The notes: generated by a model from the letters alone, not told the origin. 64,000 nt of DNA from Actinorhabdospora filicis (GCF_030269765.1 NZ_BSTX01000006.1:186001-250000), one strand, 5' to 3'. Shown: positions 7,314 through 16,441, numbered from the stretch's first letter. Numbers and translations are program-made.

Positions 7314-9101
7314 TCAGGCCGGCCCGAGCCGTCCGTCGAGGAGCGACAGGATGACCGGGTTGTCCTGGTAGACCTGGTTCTTGGCGGTGGTGCCGCCGGC
7401 GTCGAAGGTCTTGACCCGGACGCCCTCGATGGCGGGGCTGAGGTACTTGTAGCCCCAGATCGGGATGCGGGGGAGCAGCTCGTTGAACACGGTGGCGATC
7501 TTGCGGACCGCCTCCTTCTGCTTCTCCGCGTCGGGGTCGGTCTTGGCGGTCAGGATCAGGGCGTCGACGTCGACGTCGCCCAGGGTCGGGCTCTTCATCT
7601 TCAGGTCGAGCATCTGGCCGGGCGCCTCGGCGGTCCGGCCGTTGTCCACCTGGAAGTTCATGAAGCCGGCGCCCCAGTACTCGGGGTTGAACGGGTTGCC
7701 CCAGTGCCGGACGGCGACCTCCCACTTGCCCGAGGACCACACGCCCCACGGGTTGTCGCCGGGCACGTTGTTGGCCTTGGTCTCGATGCCGAAGGCGGTC
7801 CACGCCTCGGCGACCTGGGAGGCGGTGAGCTCGAAGTCGTTCCAGCCCTGGACGCCGATGACCTCGAAGGTGGCCGGCTTCCCGTCGGGCAGGTGCCACT
7901 TGCCGTCGGTCTTCTTCCAGCCCGCCTCGGTCAGCAGCGCCTCGGCCTTGGCGGTGTCGTACTTGTAGACCTCGAACTTGGCCAGCTGGTCGGCGGTGAA
8001 GAGCTCCTCGCTCTGCACGTCCGGGAGGCCGTTGTCGTACTTGGAGACGTAGAAGGTCTTGCCGCGCGCGATCTTGCCGACCTTCTCGAAGTCCAGGGCG
8101 TAGGCGAGGGCCTTGCGGACGCGCGCGTCCTTCAGCTCCGGCTTGGACGCGTAGTTGAACATCACGCCCGCGCCGTCGTAACCGGGCGTCTCCAGCAGCT
8201 TCAGGCCCGACACCGCCGAGAAGGTCTCGTGCTCGGTGGGGGTGAAGGCGTTGGTGGAGTAGTCGAGCTTGCGCTCCACCAGGAACTGCGCGGCGGCCTT
8301 GTTGTCGCCCTTGTAGATGGTGACCTTGTCGAACTTGACCTTGTCGGCGCCGTAGCCGCCGGTGTTCTTCACGAACGTCAGGACGGTGTCCGAGCTCTGC
8401 CCCAGGTCCAGCTTGAACGGGCCGGAGCAGACGAAGTTCTCCGGCTTGAGGGCCAGCAGCTCGTCGTTGAAGGCGGTCTGCTTCGGGTCGGCGTTCTTCA
8501 CGCCCTCCGTCAGCATCGCGATCGCCTTGTCGCCCAGGGCACCGTGGGTGGCCTTCGGCCACACGCGCTGCTTGAGGATGGGCCGCTCCATGCCCGGGTA
8601 CGGCTTGTCCACGGTCAGCTTCAGCTGGTGGTCGTCGACCACGTCGATCTGCTTCACCATCGGCCACGCGTCACCCCACACCGGGGTGTTCAGGATCAGC
8701 GTCGCGTAGGTGCGGTGGAAGTCGGCCGAGGTCAGGTCGCTGCCGTCGCTCCACTTCACGCCCTTGCGGACGTTGATGACCAGGACCGGGCCCTCCCACG
8801 AGTGGGACTCGATCAGCTGGTACAGCCACGTCTTGGCACCCCAGTCGTAGAACGCGCCGGTGGTCGCGAACAGGTCGGCGTAGATCGACGACAGCAGCAG
8901 ACCGCCGTTGGCGTCGGCGGCGTTCATGTTCTGGGTGTCGCGCTTGAAGTCGTAGACACCGGTGAACTCGCCGCCGCTCTTGCCGCCGCCGTCGTCCCCG
9001 GAGCCGCACGCGGTCAGGGCGGTCGCGCCCGTGGCGGCGACGGCGGTCAGGCCCATCACCTGAAACAGGCGCCGCCGGGAGATGTCGAACTGAGAGGTCA
9101 C
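7314..9101 (-). CDS. Family-5 solute-binding lipoprotein of a peptide ABC transporter
   Basis: 595 residues from the GTG at 9101, which has a GGAAGAGG site. The N-terminus carries RRR followed by a hydrophobic stretch and the lipobox LTAC, so it is probably exported (possibly by Tat) and lipid-anchored. The body fits the SBP_bac_5 family that feeds oligopeptide or dipeptide transporters, with the typical central WSDGSDLTSADF segment. It is the last gene of a six-gene operon, and its start overlaps the stop of the 62-aa membrane protein (GTGA). Two hairpins follow it. The peptide class bound cannot be inferred. Confidence 0.9.
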   Translation of the reverse strand: MTSQFDISRRRLFQVMGLTAVAATGATALTACGSGDDGGGKSGGEFTGVYDFKRDTQNMNAADANGGLLLSSIYADLFATTGAFYDWGAKTWLYQLIESHSWEGPVLVINVRKGVKWSDGSDLTSADFHRTYATLILNTPVWGDAWPMVKQIDVVDDHQLKLTVDKPYPGMERPILKQRVWPKATHGALGDKAIAMLTEGVKNADPKQTAFNDELLALKPENFVCSGPFKLDLGQSSDTVLTFVKNTGGYGADKVKFDKVTIYKGDNKAAAQFLVERKLDYSTNAFTPTEHETFSAVSGLKLLETPGYDGAGVMFNYASKPELKDARVRKALAYALDFEKVGKIARGKTFYVSKYDNGLPDVQSEELFTADQLAKFEVYKYDTAKAEALLTEAGWKKTDGKWHLPDGKPATFEVIGVQGWNDFELTASQVAEAWTAFGIETKANNVPGDNPWGVWSSGKWEVAVRHWGNPFNPEYWGAGFMNFQVDNGRTAEAPGQMLDLKMKSPTLGDVDVDALILTAKTDPDAEKQKEAVRKIATVFNELLPRIPIWGYKYLSPAIEGVRVKTFDAGGTTAKNQVYQDNPVILSLLDGRLGPA

Positions 9102-9286
9102 AGCCTCTTCCTTTCTCGAATGAGGGCGAAGGTGGAGATGAGCGCGAGGAACAGCCCCATGCCGAGGGTCAGCACGGTGATGACGAATTCGGCCGTCCGG
9201 GGTTGCAGGAAGAGCAGCATCACCGCGGGCACGGTGATGAGGAAGATCGCCATGTACAGACCCATGCGGGCCACGAAGGCCAGCAT
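9098..9286 (-). CDS. 62-residue membrane protein inside the peptide transporter operon
   Basis: The ATG at 9286 overlaps the stop of the ATPase gene (TGATG), and its own stop overlaps the GTG of the binding protein (GTGA). The gene is therefore locked between two transporter genes by translational coupling. The product is almost entirely two hydrophobic segments (about residues 8-28 and 34-54), with a PRTAE turn between them and a basic IRERKRL tail. No enzyme motif is present. By position it is a likely accessory subunit of the transporter, but that is inference. Confidence 0.75.
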   Translation of the reverse strand: MLAFVARMGLYMAIFLITVPAVMLLFLQPRTAEFVITVLTLGMGLFLALISTFALIRERKRL

Positions 9287-10311
9287 CAGTTCGCACCGGC
9301 CCGCGCCGGCCCGTGGTCTCGCGCAACCACGTGACAGGCCAGCCGCCGGGCGTCCCCGTTGATCAAGGAGAGCGGCGGTGCGGAGGCATCGCAGAGACCC
9401 GGCTCGAACAGCGGGCACCTGGGATGGAACGTGCATCCGGAGGGGAGCGCGGTCAGGCTCGGGATCTCCGAGCTGCGCAACCGGACGGTCTTCTTCTCGC
9501 GGGCCAGCCGCGGGTCCGGTTCGCAGACCGCGGAGATGAGGGCCTTGGTGTAGGGGTGCTGCGGATCATTGATGATCTGCGGCGTCGGGCCCTGCTCGAC
9601 GATCTCGCCGAGGTACATCACGGCGATCTCGCCGTCCCAGGCGAAGTACTTGGCCACCGCCAGGTCGTGGGTGATGAACAGGAAGCCGACGTCCAGGTCG
9701 TCCCGCAGCCGCCCCAGCGTGTTCAGCAGGCTCACCCGGATCGACACGTCCAGCATCGAGGTCGATTCATCGGCGATGAGCACCTGCGGCCCCATCGCCA
9801 GCGCGCGGGCGATCGCCACGCGCTGCCGCTGCCCGCCGGAGAGCTGGTGCGGGTACTTGTCCAGATAGGACTCCGCCGGGGTGAGGTCGACCAGCTCCAG
9901 CAGCTCGGCGGCCTTGGCGCGCGCCTCGGTGCGCGTCTTGACCAGCTTGTGCCGCCGCAGCCCGGCGGTCACCGTCGAGTAGACCGTGCGCACCGGGTTC
10001 AGCGAGGCGTAGGGGTCCTGGTGGATGTATTGGACGGCCTCGCGGAACGCCTGCCGCGACGCCGAGTCCATCGTGTTGACGTCCTCGCCCTTGTAGCGGA
10101 CCCACCCGGCCGTCGGCCGCGTCAGCCCGGCCGCCGCGCGAGCCGTGGTGGTCTTGCCGCAGCCGGACTCCCCGACCAGGCACAGGACCTTCCCGGGGCG
10201 CACCTCCAGGTCCACCCCCGCCACCGCCCGCACGTCGCCGCGTTTAGTGCGGAAGATCTGCTCGCACTTGCTCAGTTCCAGCAGCGGGGCGGATTCGGTC
10301 TGCTCAGGCAC
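9286..10311 (-). CDS. Peptide ABC transporter ATPase (OppF/DppF type)
   Basis: 341 residues from a GTG at 10311 that overlaps the stop of the preceding ATPase by 8 bases. It has Walker A GESGCGKTT, Q-loop HQDPYASLNP, signature LSGGQRQRVAIARAL, Walker B VLIADES and the switch His in ITHDLAV. The C-terminal LPSGCTFHPRCP Cys cluster is the oligopeptide-transporter C-terminal domain. It would pair with the OppD-like ATPase to drive peptide uptake across the membrane. Confidence 0.93.
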   Translation of the reverse strand: MPEQTESAPLLELSKCEQIFRTKRGDVRAVAGVDLEVRPGKVLCLVGESGCGKTTTARAAAGLTRPTAGWVRYKGEDVNTMDSASRQAFREAVQYIHQDPYASLNPVRTVYSTVTAGLRRHKLVKTRTEARAKAAELLELVDLTPAESYLDKYPHQLSGGQRQRVAIARALAMGPQVLIADESTSMLDVSIRVSLLNTLGRLRDDLDVGFLFITHDLAVAKYFAWDGEIAVMYLGEIVEQGPTPQIINDPQHPYTKALISAVCEPDPRLAREKKTVRLRSSEIPSLTALPSGCTFHPRCPLFEPGLCDASAPPLSLINGDARRLACHVVARDHGPARAGAN

Positions 10312-11344
10312 GGGCCACCACCTTGCGGGTGTACTCGATGTCCCCGGCGCGCAGGCAGGCCGCGGCGTGCCCGCCGTCCTCGCCGCGAGGGGTCAGCACG
10401 GTCAGGGACGGGACGGTCTCGCGGCAGGCGTCGACGGCCCACTCGCAGCGCGGGTGGAACGAGCACCCGGACGGCAGGTCGGCCAGGCTCGGCGGGGAGC
10501 CCGCGATCGACGACAGCTCCGGCAGGTCGCCGATCACCGGCGGCACGGCCTTGATCAGCCCGACGGTGTAGGGGTGCCGGGGCTCGTAGAAGACGTCCTC
10601 GGCGGAGCCCTTCTCGATGATCCGCCCGGCGTACATCGTCGCCACCCGGTCGGCCAGCTCGGCGGCCAGCCCCAGGTCGTGGGTGATGAAGATCATCGCG
10701 AAACCGAGACGTTCCCGCAGCTCGTGCAGCTGCTCCACGATGGAGCGCTGCGTGAGGATGTCCAGCGCGGTGGTCGGCTCGTCCAGCACCAGCACCTGCG
10801 GTTCCAGGGCCAGGGCCAGCGCGATCAGGATCCGCTGCTTCATACCCCCCGACAGCTCGTGCGGGAACGACTTCAGGACCCGCTCGGGCTCCAGCCGCAC
10901 CATGCTCAGCAGCTCCGTGGCGCGCGCGGTGATCTCGGCGCGCGTCCGCCGCTTCTCGCCCTCGTGCGAGCGGAGCGTGTCGGTGAAGTGCTCGCCGATG
11001 CGCAGCACCGGGTTGAAGGAGTTCATCGCGCCCTGGAAGACCATGGCCGCCTCGTGCCAGCGGAACCGGCGCAGCTCCTCCTTGGCCAGGCCGGTGATGT
11101 CGACCGACATGCCGTCCTTGAGGCGGTAGACGATCTCCCCTTTGGACACCTGGCCCAGGCGCGGCAGCAGCCGCAGCAGCCCCAGACCCAGGGTGGTCTT
11201 GCCGCAGCCGGACTCCCCGACCAGCGCCATCGACTGGCCCGGGTACAGGTCGAAGGACACGTCCTGGGCGGCGGTCACCGAGGTGCGGCGGCCGGTCCGG
11301 TACACGATGGACAGGTCCCGGACGGACAGGATGGGTTCGCGCAT
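10304..11344 (-). CDS. Peptide ABC transporter ATPase (OppD/DppD type)
   Basis: 346 residues with Walker A GESGCGKTT, signature LSGGMKQRILIALAL, Walker B LVLDEPTTALD, switch His ITHDLGL and the C-terminal LPSGCSFHPRCEWA cluster of peptide transporter ATPases. The start at 11344 has a GGTAGG site in the 7-base gap after the permease. It belongs to the six-gene peptide operon and probably forms a heterodimer with the adjacent OppF-like subunit. Confidence 0.93.
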   Translation of the reverse strand: MREPILSVRDLSIVYRTGRRTSVTAAQDVSFDLYPGQSMALVGESGCGKTTLGLGLLRLLPRLGQVSKGEIVYRLKDGMSVDITGLAKEELRRFRWHEAAMVFQGAMNSFNPVLRIGEHFTDTLRSHEGEKRRTRAEITARATELLSMVRLEPERVLKSFPHELSGGMKQRILIALALALEPQVLVLDEPTTALDILTQRSIVEQLHELRERLGFAMIFITHDLGLAAELADRVATMYAGRIIEKGSAEDVFYEPRHPYTVGLIKAVPPVIGDLPELSSIAGSPPSLADLPSGCSFHPRCEWAVDACRETVPSLTVLTPRGEDGGHAAACLRAGDIEYTRKVVARA

Positions 11345-11351
11345 CGTCGAC

Positions 11352-12230
11352 CTACCTTTCCCGCAGGCGCGGGTTGAGGGCCTGCTCCAGCGACCGGGTC
11401 ACCAGCACCAGCCCGACCTGGAACAGCGCGATCATGGCCAGCGGCGCCAGCAGGAACGGCAGGGCGCGCGGCAGCAGGTAGGCGGAGTTCTGCCAGGCCT
11501 GCTGGATCATCAGTCCCCAGTTCTCCGCCGTCGAGGGCAGCAGCCCCAGCAGGTAGAGCCCGACGATGGCGTAGATGGCGTTGGTGACGGCGATGATGAA
11601 GTTGATGAAGATGTAGCCGGCCATGTTCGGCAGGATGTCGACGAACACCACCCGGGTCGTCCCGAGGTTCTGCAGCTTGGCGGCCTCGATGAACTCGCGT
11701 TCCTTCAGCGTCAGCACCTGCGCCCGGATCGAGCGCGTCAGGAACGGCCAGGTCAGCAGCCCGATGATGAGCGCGACCATGAGCGGGGAGATGTTCCGGA
11801 AGTAGGAGGCGACGATGATCAGCACCGTGATGAACGGGATGGTCATGGTGATGTCGGTGGCCTGCAGGACGATGTCGTCGAAGCGCCCGCGCAGGTAACC
11901 GGCCAGCGCGCCCAGGATCACCGCGACGACCACGGTGATGGCCGCCGCCAGCGCGCCCACCCAGATCGGCTCGGCGCCGCCCAGGACGAGTTTGGTGAAG
12001 GTGTCCTTGCCTTCGAAGTTGGTGCCCAGCCAGTGCTCGCCGGACATCGGCAGCCACAGCGCGTCGGGGTCGGTCGGGTTGTCGTGGTCGACCAGGAACC
12101 GGCCGAGGAAGACGAACGCCAGGATCGCCACGACGATGCACATCCCGGTGAAGCCGCTGGGGCTGCGGGTGATGCCCTGCCAGAGGACGGAGAGGGTGCC
12201 CCCTGTGCCCTTCTTGGTCTTCGTGCTCAC
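11352..12230 (-). CDS. Peptide ABC transporter permease (OppC/DppC type)
   Basis: 292 residues from the GTG at 12230, which overlaps the upstream permease stop (GTGA). It has an N-terminal TM helix (GMCIVVAILAFVFLGRFL), a periplasmic loop and then the BPD_transp_1 core with about five TM helices. The coupling loop EFIEAAKLQNLGTTRVVFVDILPN is the EAA motif that contacts the ATPases. It forms half of the membrane channel. Confidence 0.9.
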   Translation of the reverse strand: MSTKTKKGTGGTLSVLWQGITRSPSGFTGMCIVVAILAFVFLGRFLVDHDNPTDPDALWLPMSGEHWLGTNFEGKDTFTKLVLGGAEPIWVGALAAAITVVVAVILGALAGYLRGRFDDIVLQATDITMTIPFITVLIIVASYFRNISPLMVALIIGLLTWPFLTRSIRAQVLTLKEREFIEAAKLQNLGTTRVVFVDILPNMAGYIFINFIIAVTNAIYAIVGLYLLGLLPSTAENWGLMIQQAWQNSAYLLPRALPFLLAPLAMIALFQVGLVLVTRSLEQALNPRLRER

Positions 12231-13327
12231 GAGGAGGCCTCCACATCGGACACGCGCACCCGGGGGTCGAGCCGCCCGTAGATGAGGTCGGCGATCCAGT
12301 TGGTGAAGACCACGCAGGAGGTGGTGATCACCAGGACGCCCTGCAGGACGAAGTAGTCGCGGTTGTTGACCGCGCTCAGCGACAGCAGCCCGAGCCCCTC
12401 GTAGGCCAGGACCTGCTCCACCAGGATCGAGCCGCCGATGACGGTGGCCAGCGCGATGGCGACCTGCGGCACCAGCGGCAGGACGGCGTTGCGGCCGACG
12501 TAGGTCAGCGCGATGCGCTTGTCGGTGAGGCCGCGCGCCCTGGCCACGGTGACGTAGTCGTCGCCGAGGACCTCGGTGGTCGCCGCCTTCATGACCAGCA
12601 TCCAGGTGCCGATGGTGGCGATCGCGTAGGTGCTGATGGGCAGGATGCCGTGGTAGAGCGCGTCCCCGATGAAGTCGAGGTTGAAGCCGGGCTGCACGCC
12701 CTGGCCGTAGCGCCCGCGCATGTCCAGGAAGTTGATGACGCCCAGGAGCGTGCTGCCGACGGTCACCAGGGTGATCGCGATCAGGTAGTTCGGGATGGCG
12801 CCCAGGATCGAGGCGATCAGGCTCAGCGCGTGGTCGACGCGGCTGTTGCGGCGGTAGGCCATGACCATGCCGAACAGCAGCCCGAGGGTGATGGCGATGG
12901 TGACACCGGCGCCCACCGAGAACAGCGTCCACGGCAGGACCTTCATGATCACCTCGCTGACCGGGACGCCGACCTGCGTGACGCTGGTGCCCATGTCCCC
13001 GGTGACCAGGCCGGAGAAGTAGTCCCACCACTGCTCCCACAGCGGCGCGCCGGGATCGAAGGCCAGCGACTGGATCGCCAGGGCCCGCGCCTCCACAGGG
13101 GACACACCGCGCTGGCTGATCTGCCCGGCCAGCACGTCGACCGGGTCGCCGGGCATGGCGCGCATGAGGAAGAACCCGGCGTTGGTGACGATGAAGACGA
13201 CCAGGACGCCGCGGCGGAACCGCCGGAAGGCGTAGGAGCGCCAGATCCGGAGCGCGACCCGCCCGGCCCGCCGCAATCGCGTAGGGGGTGGGGCGCTCGC
13301 GGGGGGTGCGGGGGTTTTCACGGACAC
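12227..13327 (-). CDS. Peptide ABC transporter permease (OppB/DppB type)
   Basis: 366 residues. I chose the GTG at 13327 because GAGGAG lies 7 bases upstream; a TTG at 13342 would overlap that site. A basic Pro-rich N-terminus precedes the first TM helix and the MRAMPGDPVD segment usual in this subunit. The EAA loop reads DDYVTVARARGLTDKRIALTYVGRNA. It is the first gene of the operon, so the promoter should lie in 13328-13560. An AT-rich patch at about 13416-13440 is the likeliest place, but I cannot assign -35 and -10 with confidence. Confidence 0.9.
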   Translation of the reverse strand: MSVKTPAPPASAPPPTRLRRAGRVALRIWRSYAFRRFRRGVLVVFIVTNAGFFLMRAMPGDPVDVLAGQISQRGVSPVEARALAIQSLAFDPGAPLWEQWWDYFSGLVTGDMGTSVTQVGVPVSEVIMKVLPWTLFSVGAGVTIAITLGLLFGMVMAYRRNSRVDHALSLIASILGAIPNYLIAITLVTVGSTLLGVINFLDMRGRYGQGVQPGFNLDFIGDALYHGILPISTYAIATIGTWMLVMKAATTEVLGDDYVTVARARGLTDKRIALTYVGRNAVLPLVPQVAIALATVIGGSILVEQVLAYEGLGLLSLSAVNNRDYFVLQGVLVITTSCVVFTNWIADLIYGRLDPRVRVSDVEASS

Positions 13328-13554
13328 TCGCCGTCTCCTCAAAGACCAGCCGATGCAGGAAAGTCTCTTTGCAAAAGGAAGTTATCCGTAGTGCCCGTGG
13401 TCACACCAGATCGGCTATCAAATCGTTACCTTTCTTGAGCATTGGATTGACCTGTTTGACGCCGAAGAGGGACCAGAACTCGGGTAGGAGTGACTTGCGC
13501 CACTTCGCGTCCACAAGGGACCTTTAATGGCTTGCGTACCGTCACCGGGAAGCA

Positions 13555-13596
13555 ACAAAAAGCACCGGTGGCGCGCGTTTCCGCACACCACCGGTG
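13555..13596 (-). terminator. Rho-independent terminator of the surface-protein gene
   Basis: On the minus strand a 9-bp stem (CACCGGTGG at 13563-13571 with CCACCGGTG at 13588-13596) is followed by CTTTTTG. It starts 25 bases past the surface-protein stop and separates that gene from the peptide operon. Confidence 0.75.
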
Positions 13597-13620
13597 ATCT
13601 TGTGACCTCAGTGTCCCGGG

Positions 13621-15153
13621 CTACTCCTGACGGCGCTGCCGGATCATCGCCAGGACGCCGACGCCCACCAGGCTCAGGCCGAGCGCGGACATGATGCCGA
13701 TCCACAGCTTGACGCCGGTCGTCGGCAGCACCGGGCCCGTGGTGGGCGCCGTGGGTGCCGGGCCTTGCGAGGACGGGGTTGTCGTCGGACCGGTCGGCAC
13801 CGGGCCGCTGGACGACGGCGACGTGGTCGGCGAGGCGGTGGGGGAGGAGGTCGGCGAGCTCGTCGGGGAGCTCGTGGGTGACGCGGTCGGCGACGCCGTG
13901 GGCGAGGCGGTCGGGGAGGCCGTCGGGGACGCGGTGGGGCTCGCGGTGGGCGAGGCCGTCGGGCTGGCGGTCGGCGACGCCGTCGGCGAGACCGTGGGGG
14001 ACGGGGTCGGCGAGCTCGTGGGCGAGCTGGTCGGCGACGCGGTCGGGGACGCGGTGGGGCTCGCCGTCGGCGAGGCGCTCGACGAGGACGTCGGGCTGGG
14101 CGTCGGCTTCGTGCAGGACGGCAGGTCGCCGGTGAAGGGGTAGGAGTGGAACTCGTTGCCCGTGCCGCCGCCGGGTCCACCGTGGATGACGTTCCCGGCG
14201 GTGAAGAAGCGGCCGTTCATGCCGGGCACGACCACGCTGGTGGTGCTGGCGGGGGCGCCGACGAGGACGCTGCCCTGGAACTGGGCGGTGCCGCCGAAGT
14301 TGGGCGTGGTGGCCTCCGGGATGTTCCACAGCATCGTCTCGCGCAGCGGCGTCCAGGTGTCGGGATTGCTGCCGGTGGCCTTGATGGTCCAGTCGGGTTT
14401 GGTGACGTTGATCAGGACGGTCGCCCCGGCCGGGATCCCGGCGAACTGGATGTCGACCGCGCCGCCGCCGGCGGTCTGGATGTCGCGGTCGACGTAGAAG
14501 ACCTGGAGCTGTGAGGTCCCGTCGCCGGTGAAGGTGACCACCGGCCCGGTCTGGTTACTGGGGTAGGTGACGGTCCCGGTGGCGGGCACCTTGGACTGGT
14601 CGGCGTAGCAGGCCGAGGCCTCCTCCAGCTCGCCGCGCAGGTCGGTGTAGGGCGCCACCGCGTTCGGGTCCTGGATCTTCTGGTCGGCGTTGATCGTGCC
14701 GGTCGCGGTCCCGGCATAGCGGACGTTCCCGCCGGCCGCCTCCAGGATCTGCGGGGTGGTGATGGTGATGTTCCCGCCGACGGTCAGGAAGTCGCTGCCG
14801 GGCGGCGGCTGCACCTGCGAGCCGACGCCGACGATGCCCACGTTGTACAGGCCGCCGCTGCCGGCGGCCTTGTTCTGGGTGAAGTCGCCCAGGACGACGA
14901 TCTTGCCCTCGGCCTCGGCGGCGCGGTCCTGGACCGAGTAGTTCCCGCCGACGTAGACGTTGATCGCCGCGTCGTAACCGGCGGCCGGGCCGGTGTGCGG
15001 CTCGTCCCAGCCGGTCGGGCAGTCACCGCCCAGACAGGGACCGAGCCCGCCGGGCAGCGGATCGGCCGATCCGGGCAGGGCCATGACGATGCCCAGTAGC
15101 GCGGCCACCCCGGCCACGGTCAGCACGACTGCGAGACGGGCTCTGGTGCGCAC
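13621..15153 (-). CDS. Sortase-anchored choice-of-anchor-A surface protein with SPTA repeat stalk
   Basis: 510 residues from a GTG at 15153 with a GGGGGA site. A signal peptide ends near GSADP. Residues about 40-345 form the choice-of-anchor-A domain (INVYVGGNYSVQD, then GKIVVLGDFTQNK), a beta-rich extracellular module. About 90 residues of SPTA/SPTS tetrads follow as a stalk. The C-terminus is a full sorting signal: LPTTG at 476-480, a hydrophobic helix and the RQRRQE tail. The protein should be covalently fixed to peptidoglycan and project through the wall. No sortase gene lies in the window. The true ligand is unknown. Confidence 0.88.
   Translation of the reverse strand: MRTRARLAVVLTVAGVAALLGIVMALPGSADPLPGGLGPCLGGDCPTGWDEPHTGPAAGYDAAINVYVGGNYSVQDRAAEAEGKIVVLGDFTQNKAAGSGGLYNVGIVGVGSQVQPPPGSDFLTVGGNITITTPQILEAAGGNVRYAGTATGTINADQKIQDPNAVAPYTDLRGELEEASACYADQSKVPATGTVTYPSNQTGPVVTFTGDGTSQLQVFYVDRDIQTAGGGAVDIQFAGIPAGATVLINVTKPDWTIKATGSNPDTWTPLRETMLWNIPEATTPNFGGTAQFQGSVLVGAPASTTSVVVPGMNGRFFTAGNVIHGGPGGGTGNEFHSYPFTGDLPSCTKPTPSPTSSSSASPTASPTASPTASPTSSPTSSPTPSPTVSPTASPTASPTASPTASPTASPTASPTASPTASPTASPTSSPTSSPTSSPTASPTTSPSSSGPVPTGPTTTPSSQGPAPTAPTTGPVLPTTGVKLWIGIMSALGLSLVGVGVLAMIRQRRQE
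13810..14110 (-). repeat. 12-bp-periodic coding repeat for the Ser-Pro-Thr-Ala stalk
   Basis: About twenty-five degenerate 12-bp units, seen on the plus strand as GTSGGCGASGCS-type steps, code for the SPTA/SPTS tetrads of the surface protein. Such tracts can gain or lose units by slippage, so stalk length may vary between strains. The repeat is inside a gene and not a CRISPR array. Confidence 0.85.
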
Positions 15154-15226
15154 GTGGATCCCCCAGATAGACGGCCTGAGGAATCACATTAGTGGCATTA
15201 GTCCAATTTGTCCGGCAAAGTGGATC

Positions 15227-15739
15227 TCATAGCGCGTCCGGATCGACCTCGCCGTAGACCTCGCTCCCCTCGGGATAGCGATGGCAGCGCGAGATCACCC
15301 ACACCTTGAGCGTCAGCCAGTCCGTCCAGGCCGCGTAGTAGTAGCCGGTGGCCGGATCGATGGCGCTGGCGCGCGCGTAGCCGAACTCGTCGAACTTCTC
15401 CTCGGCGCCCCAGCCGTCGGCCTGCCACCGCTCGAACAGGGCCCGCACGTGCTCGTTCCCCATGCCGCGCTCCTGCGGATAGTCGTACTCCGCGCGGATC
15501 TTGAAGCGGTCCTTGGGCGGGTTGTCGAACTTCGGCTTCTCGCAGAAGGCCGTCGTGAACGCCTTCCGCGAGGCGCTCAGCCCGTTCCCGGCGACCACGC
15601 CGTCCAGGACCGTGCGCATCTCGCGCGCCACGGCCGAGGGCTCATCGGTGCCGACGGTCGCCTCCGGCTCACCGCCGCCGCCGCAGGCGGCCAGCGCGAA
15701 CAGGACGAGGGCGAGCAGCGGCGCGAACATCCTGCGCAT
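15227..15739 (-). CDS. Small lipoprotein next to a two-component system
   Basis: 170 residues from the ATG at 15739, with GGAGG 8 bases upstream. The signal sequence ends in the lipobox LAAC followed by GGGGE, so it should be anchored to the outer face of the membrane. The mature part is rich in Asp, Glu, Tyr and Trp, has two Cys and no motif I know. It starts 30 bases after the response-regulator gene on the same strand and is probably co-transcribed, which makes it a candidate target or accessory sensor of that system. This is inference from position only. Confidence 0.7.
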   Translation of the reverse strand: MRRMFAPLLALVLFALAACGGGGEPEATVGTDEPSAVAREMRTVLDGVVAGNGLSASRKAFTTAFCEKPKFDNPPKDRFKIRAEYDYPQERGMGNEHVRALFERWQADGWGAEEKFDEFGYARASAIDPATGYYYAAWTDWLTLKVWVISRCHRYPEGSEVYGEVDPDAL

Positions 15740-15769
15740 GGCGGGCACCTCCGCGAAGGGGAGCACATG

Positions 15770-16441
15770 CTATCCGGCGGCGTCCACCATGATCCGGTAG
15801 CCGACGCGCGGCAGCGTCGCGATGACGCCCGGCTCGCCGAGCTTGCGGCGCAGCCGCCCCATCGTCACCGCGACAGTGTTGGTGAAGGGATCGGCGTGCT
15901 CGTCCCAGACCCGCTCCAGCAGGTCCTCGGCGCTCAGATAGCCCGGCACCGCCCGCAGCAGCTCCTCCAGCAGCGCGAACTCCTTCACCGACAGGTCCAG
16001 CACGCGGCCGTCGCGGGTCGCGCTGCGGCGCAGGGGATCCAGCTCGATCCCGGCCGCGCGCAGCACCCGGGGCCGCGCGCCGGGACGGCGGCGGGCCAGG
16101 GCGTGGACACGCAGGACCAGCTCGGGGAAGTGGAAGGGCTTGCCGAGGTAGTCGTCGGCGCCCAGGGACAGCCCGCTCACCCGGTCGCCCGGCGCGGCGG
16201 CCGCGGTCAGCATCAGCACCATCGGCCGGTCCTCGCGCTCGGTGAGGATCCGGCACACGTCATCGCCGTGCACGCCCGGCAGGTCCCGGTCCAGCACGAC
16301 CACGTCGTAGGAGTTCACGCCCACCCGCGCCAGCGCCTCGGCGCCGTCCGGGGCCACGTCCACCGCCATGCCCTGATCGCGCAGGCCCTCGGCGAGCACC
16401 GCGGCCAGCGCCTCGGTGTCCTCGGCCACCAGGATCCTCAC
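15770..16441 (-). CDS. OmpR-family response regulator
   Basis: 223 residues. The receiver domain has the acidic pair at E7/D8, phospho-acceptor D51 in VVVLDRDLPG, T80 and K101. The C-terminal winged helix (about 130-220) has the recognition segment DPFTNTVAVTMGRLRRKL and the closing VGYRI strand. Its ATG overlaps the kinase stop (ATGA), so kinase and regulator are translationally coupled. The signal and regulon are unknown; the adjacent lipoprotein gene is the obvious first candidate. Confidence 0.93.
   Translation of the reverse strand: MRILVAEDTEALAAVLAEGLRDQGMAVDVAPDGAEALARVGVNSYDVVVLDRDLPGVHGDDVCRILTEREDRPMVLMLTAAAAPGDRVSGLSLGADDYLGKPFHFPELVLRVHALARRRPGARPRVLRAAGIELDPLRRSATRDGRVLDLSVKEFALLEELLRAVPGYLSAEDLLERVWDEHADPFTNTVAVTMGRLRRKLGEPGVIATLPRVGYRIMVDAAG

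Noticed and set aside
4435..8667. A 1410-codon minus-strand open frame
   Set aside because: It runs antisense through four well-supported genes. Its translation is Arg/Gly/Pro-rich without domains, a by-product of high GC.
6309..9362. A 1017-codon plus-strand open frame
   Set aside because: It is antisense to the monooxygenase and binding-protein genes, which have clear families, ribosome sites and terminators.
13810..14110. Possible CRISPR or minisatellite array
   Set aside because: The 12-bp units are contiguous, without spacers, and keep the reading frame of the surface protein.
13691..14143. A VGEAVGDA-repeat protein on the plus strand
   Set aside because: It is the reverse reading of the SPTA stalk repeats of the surface protein, which has a signal peptide and sorting signal.
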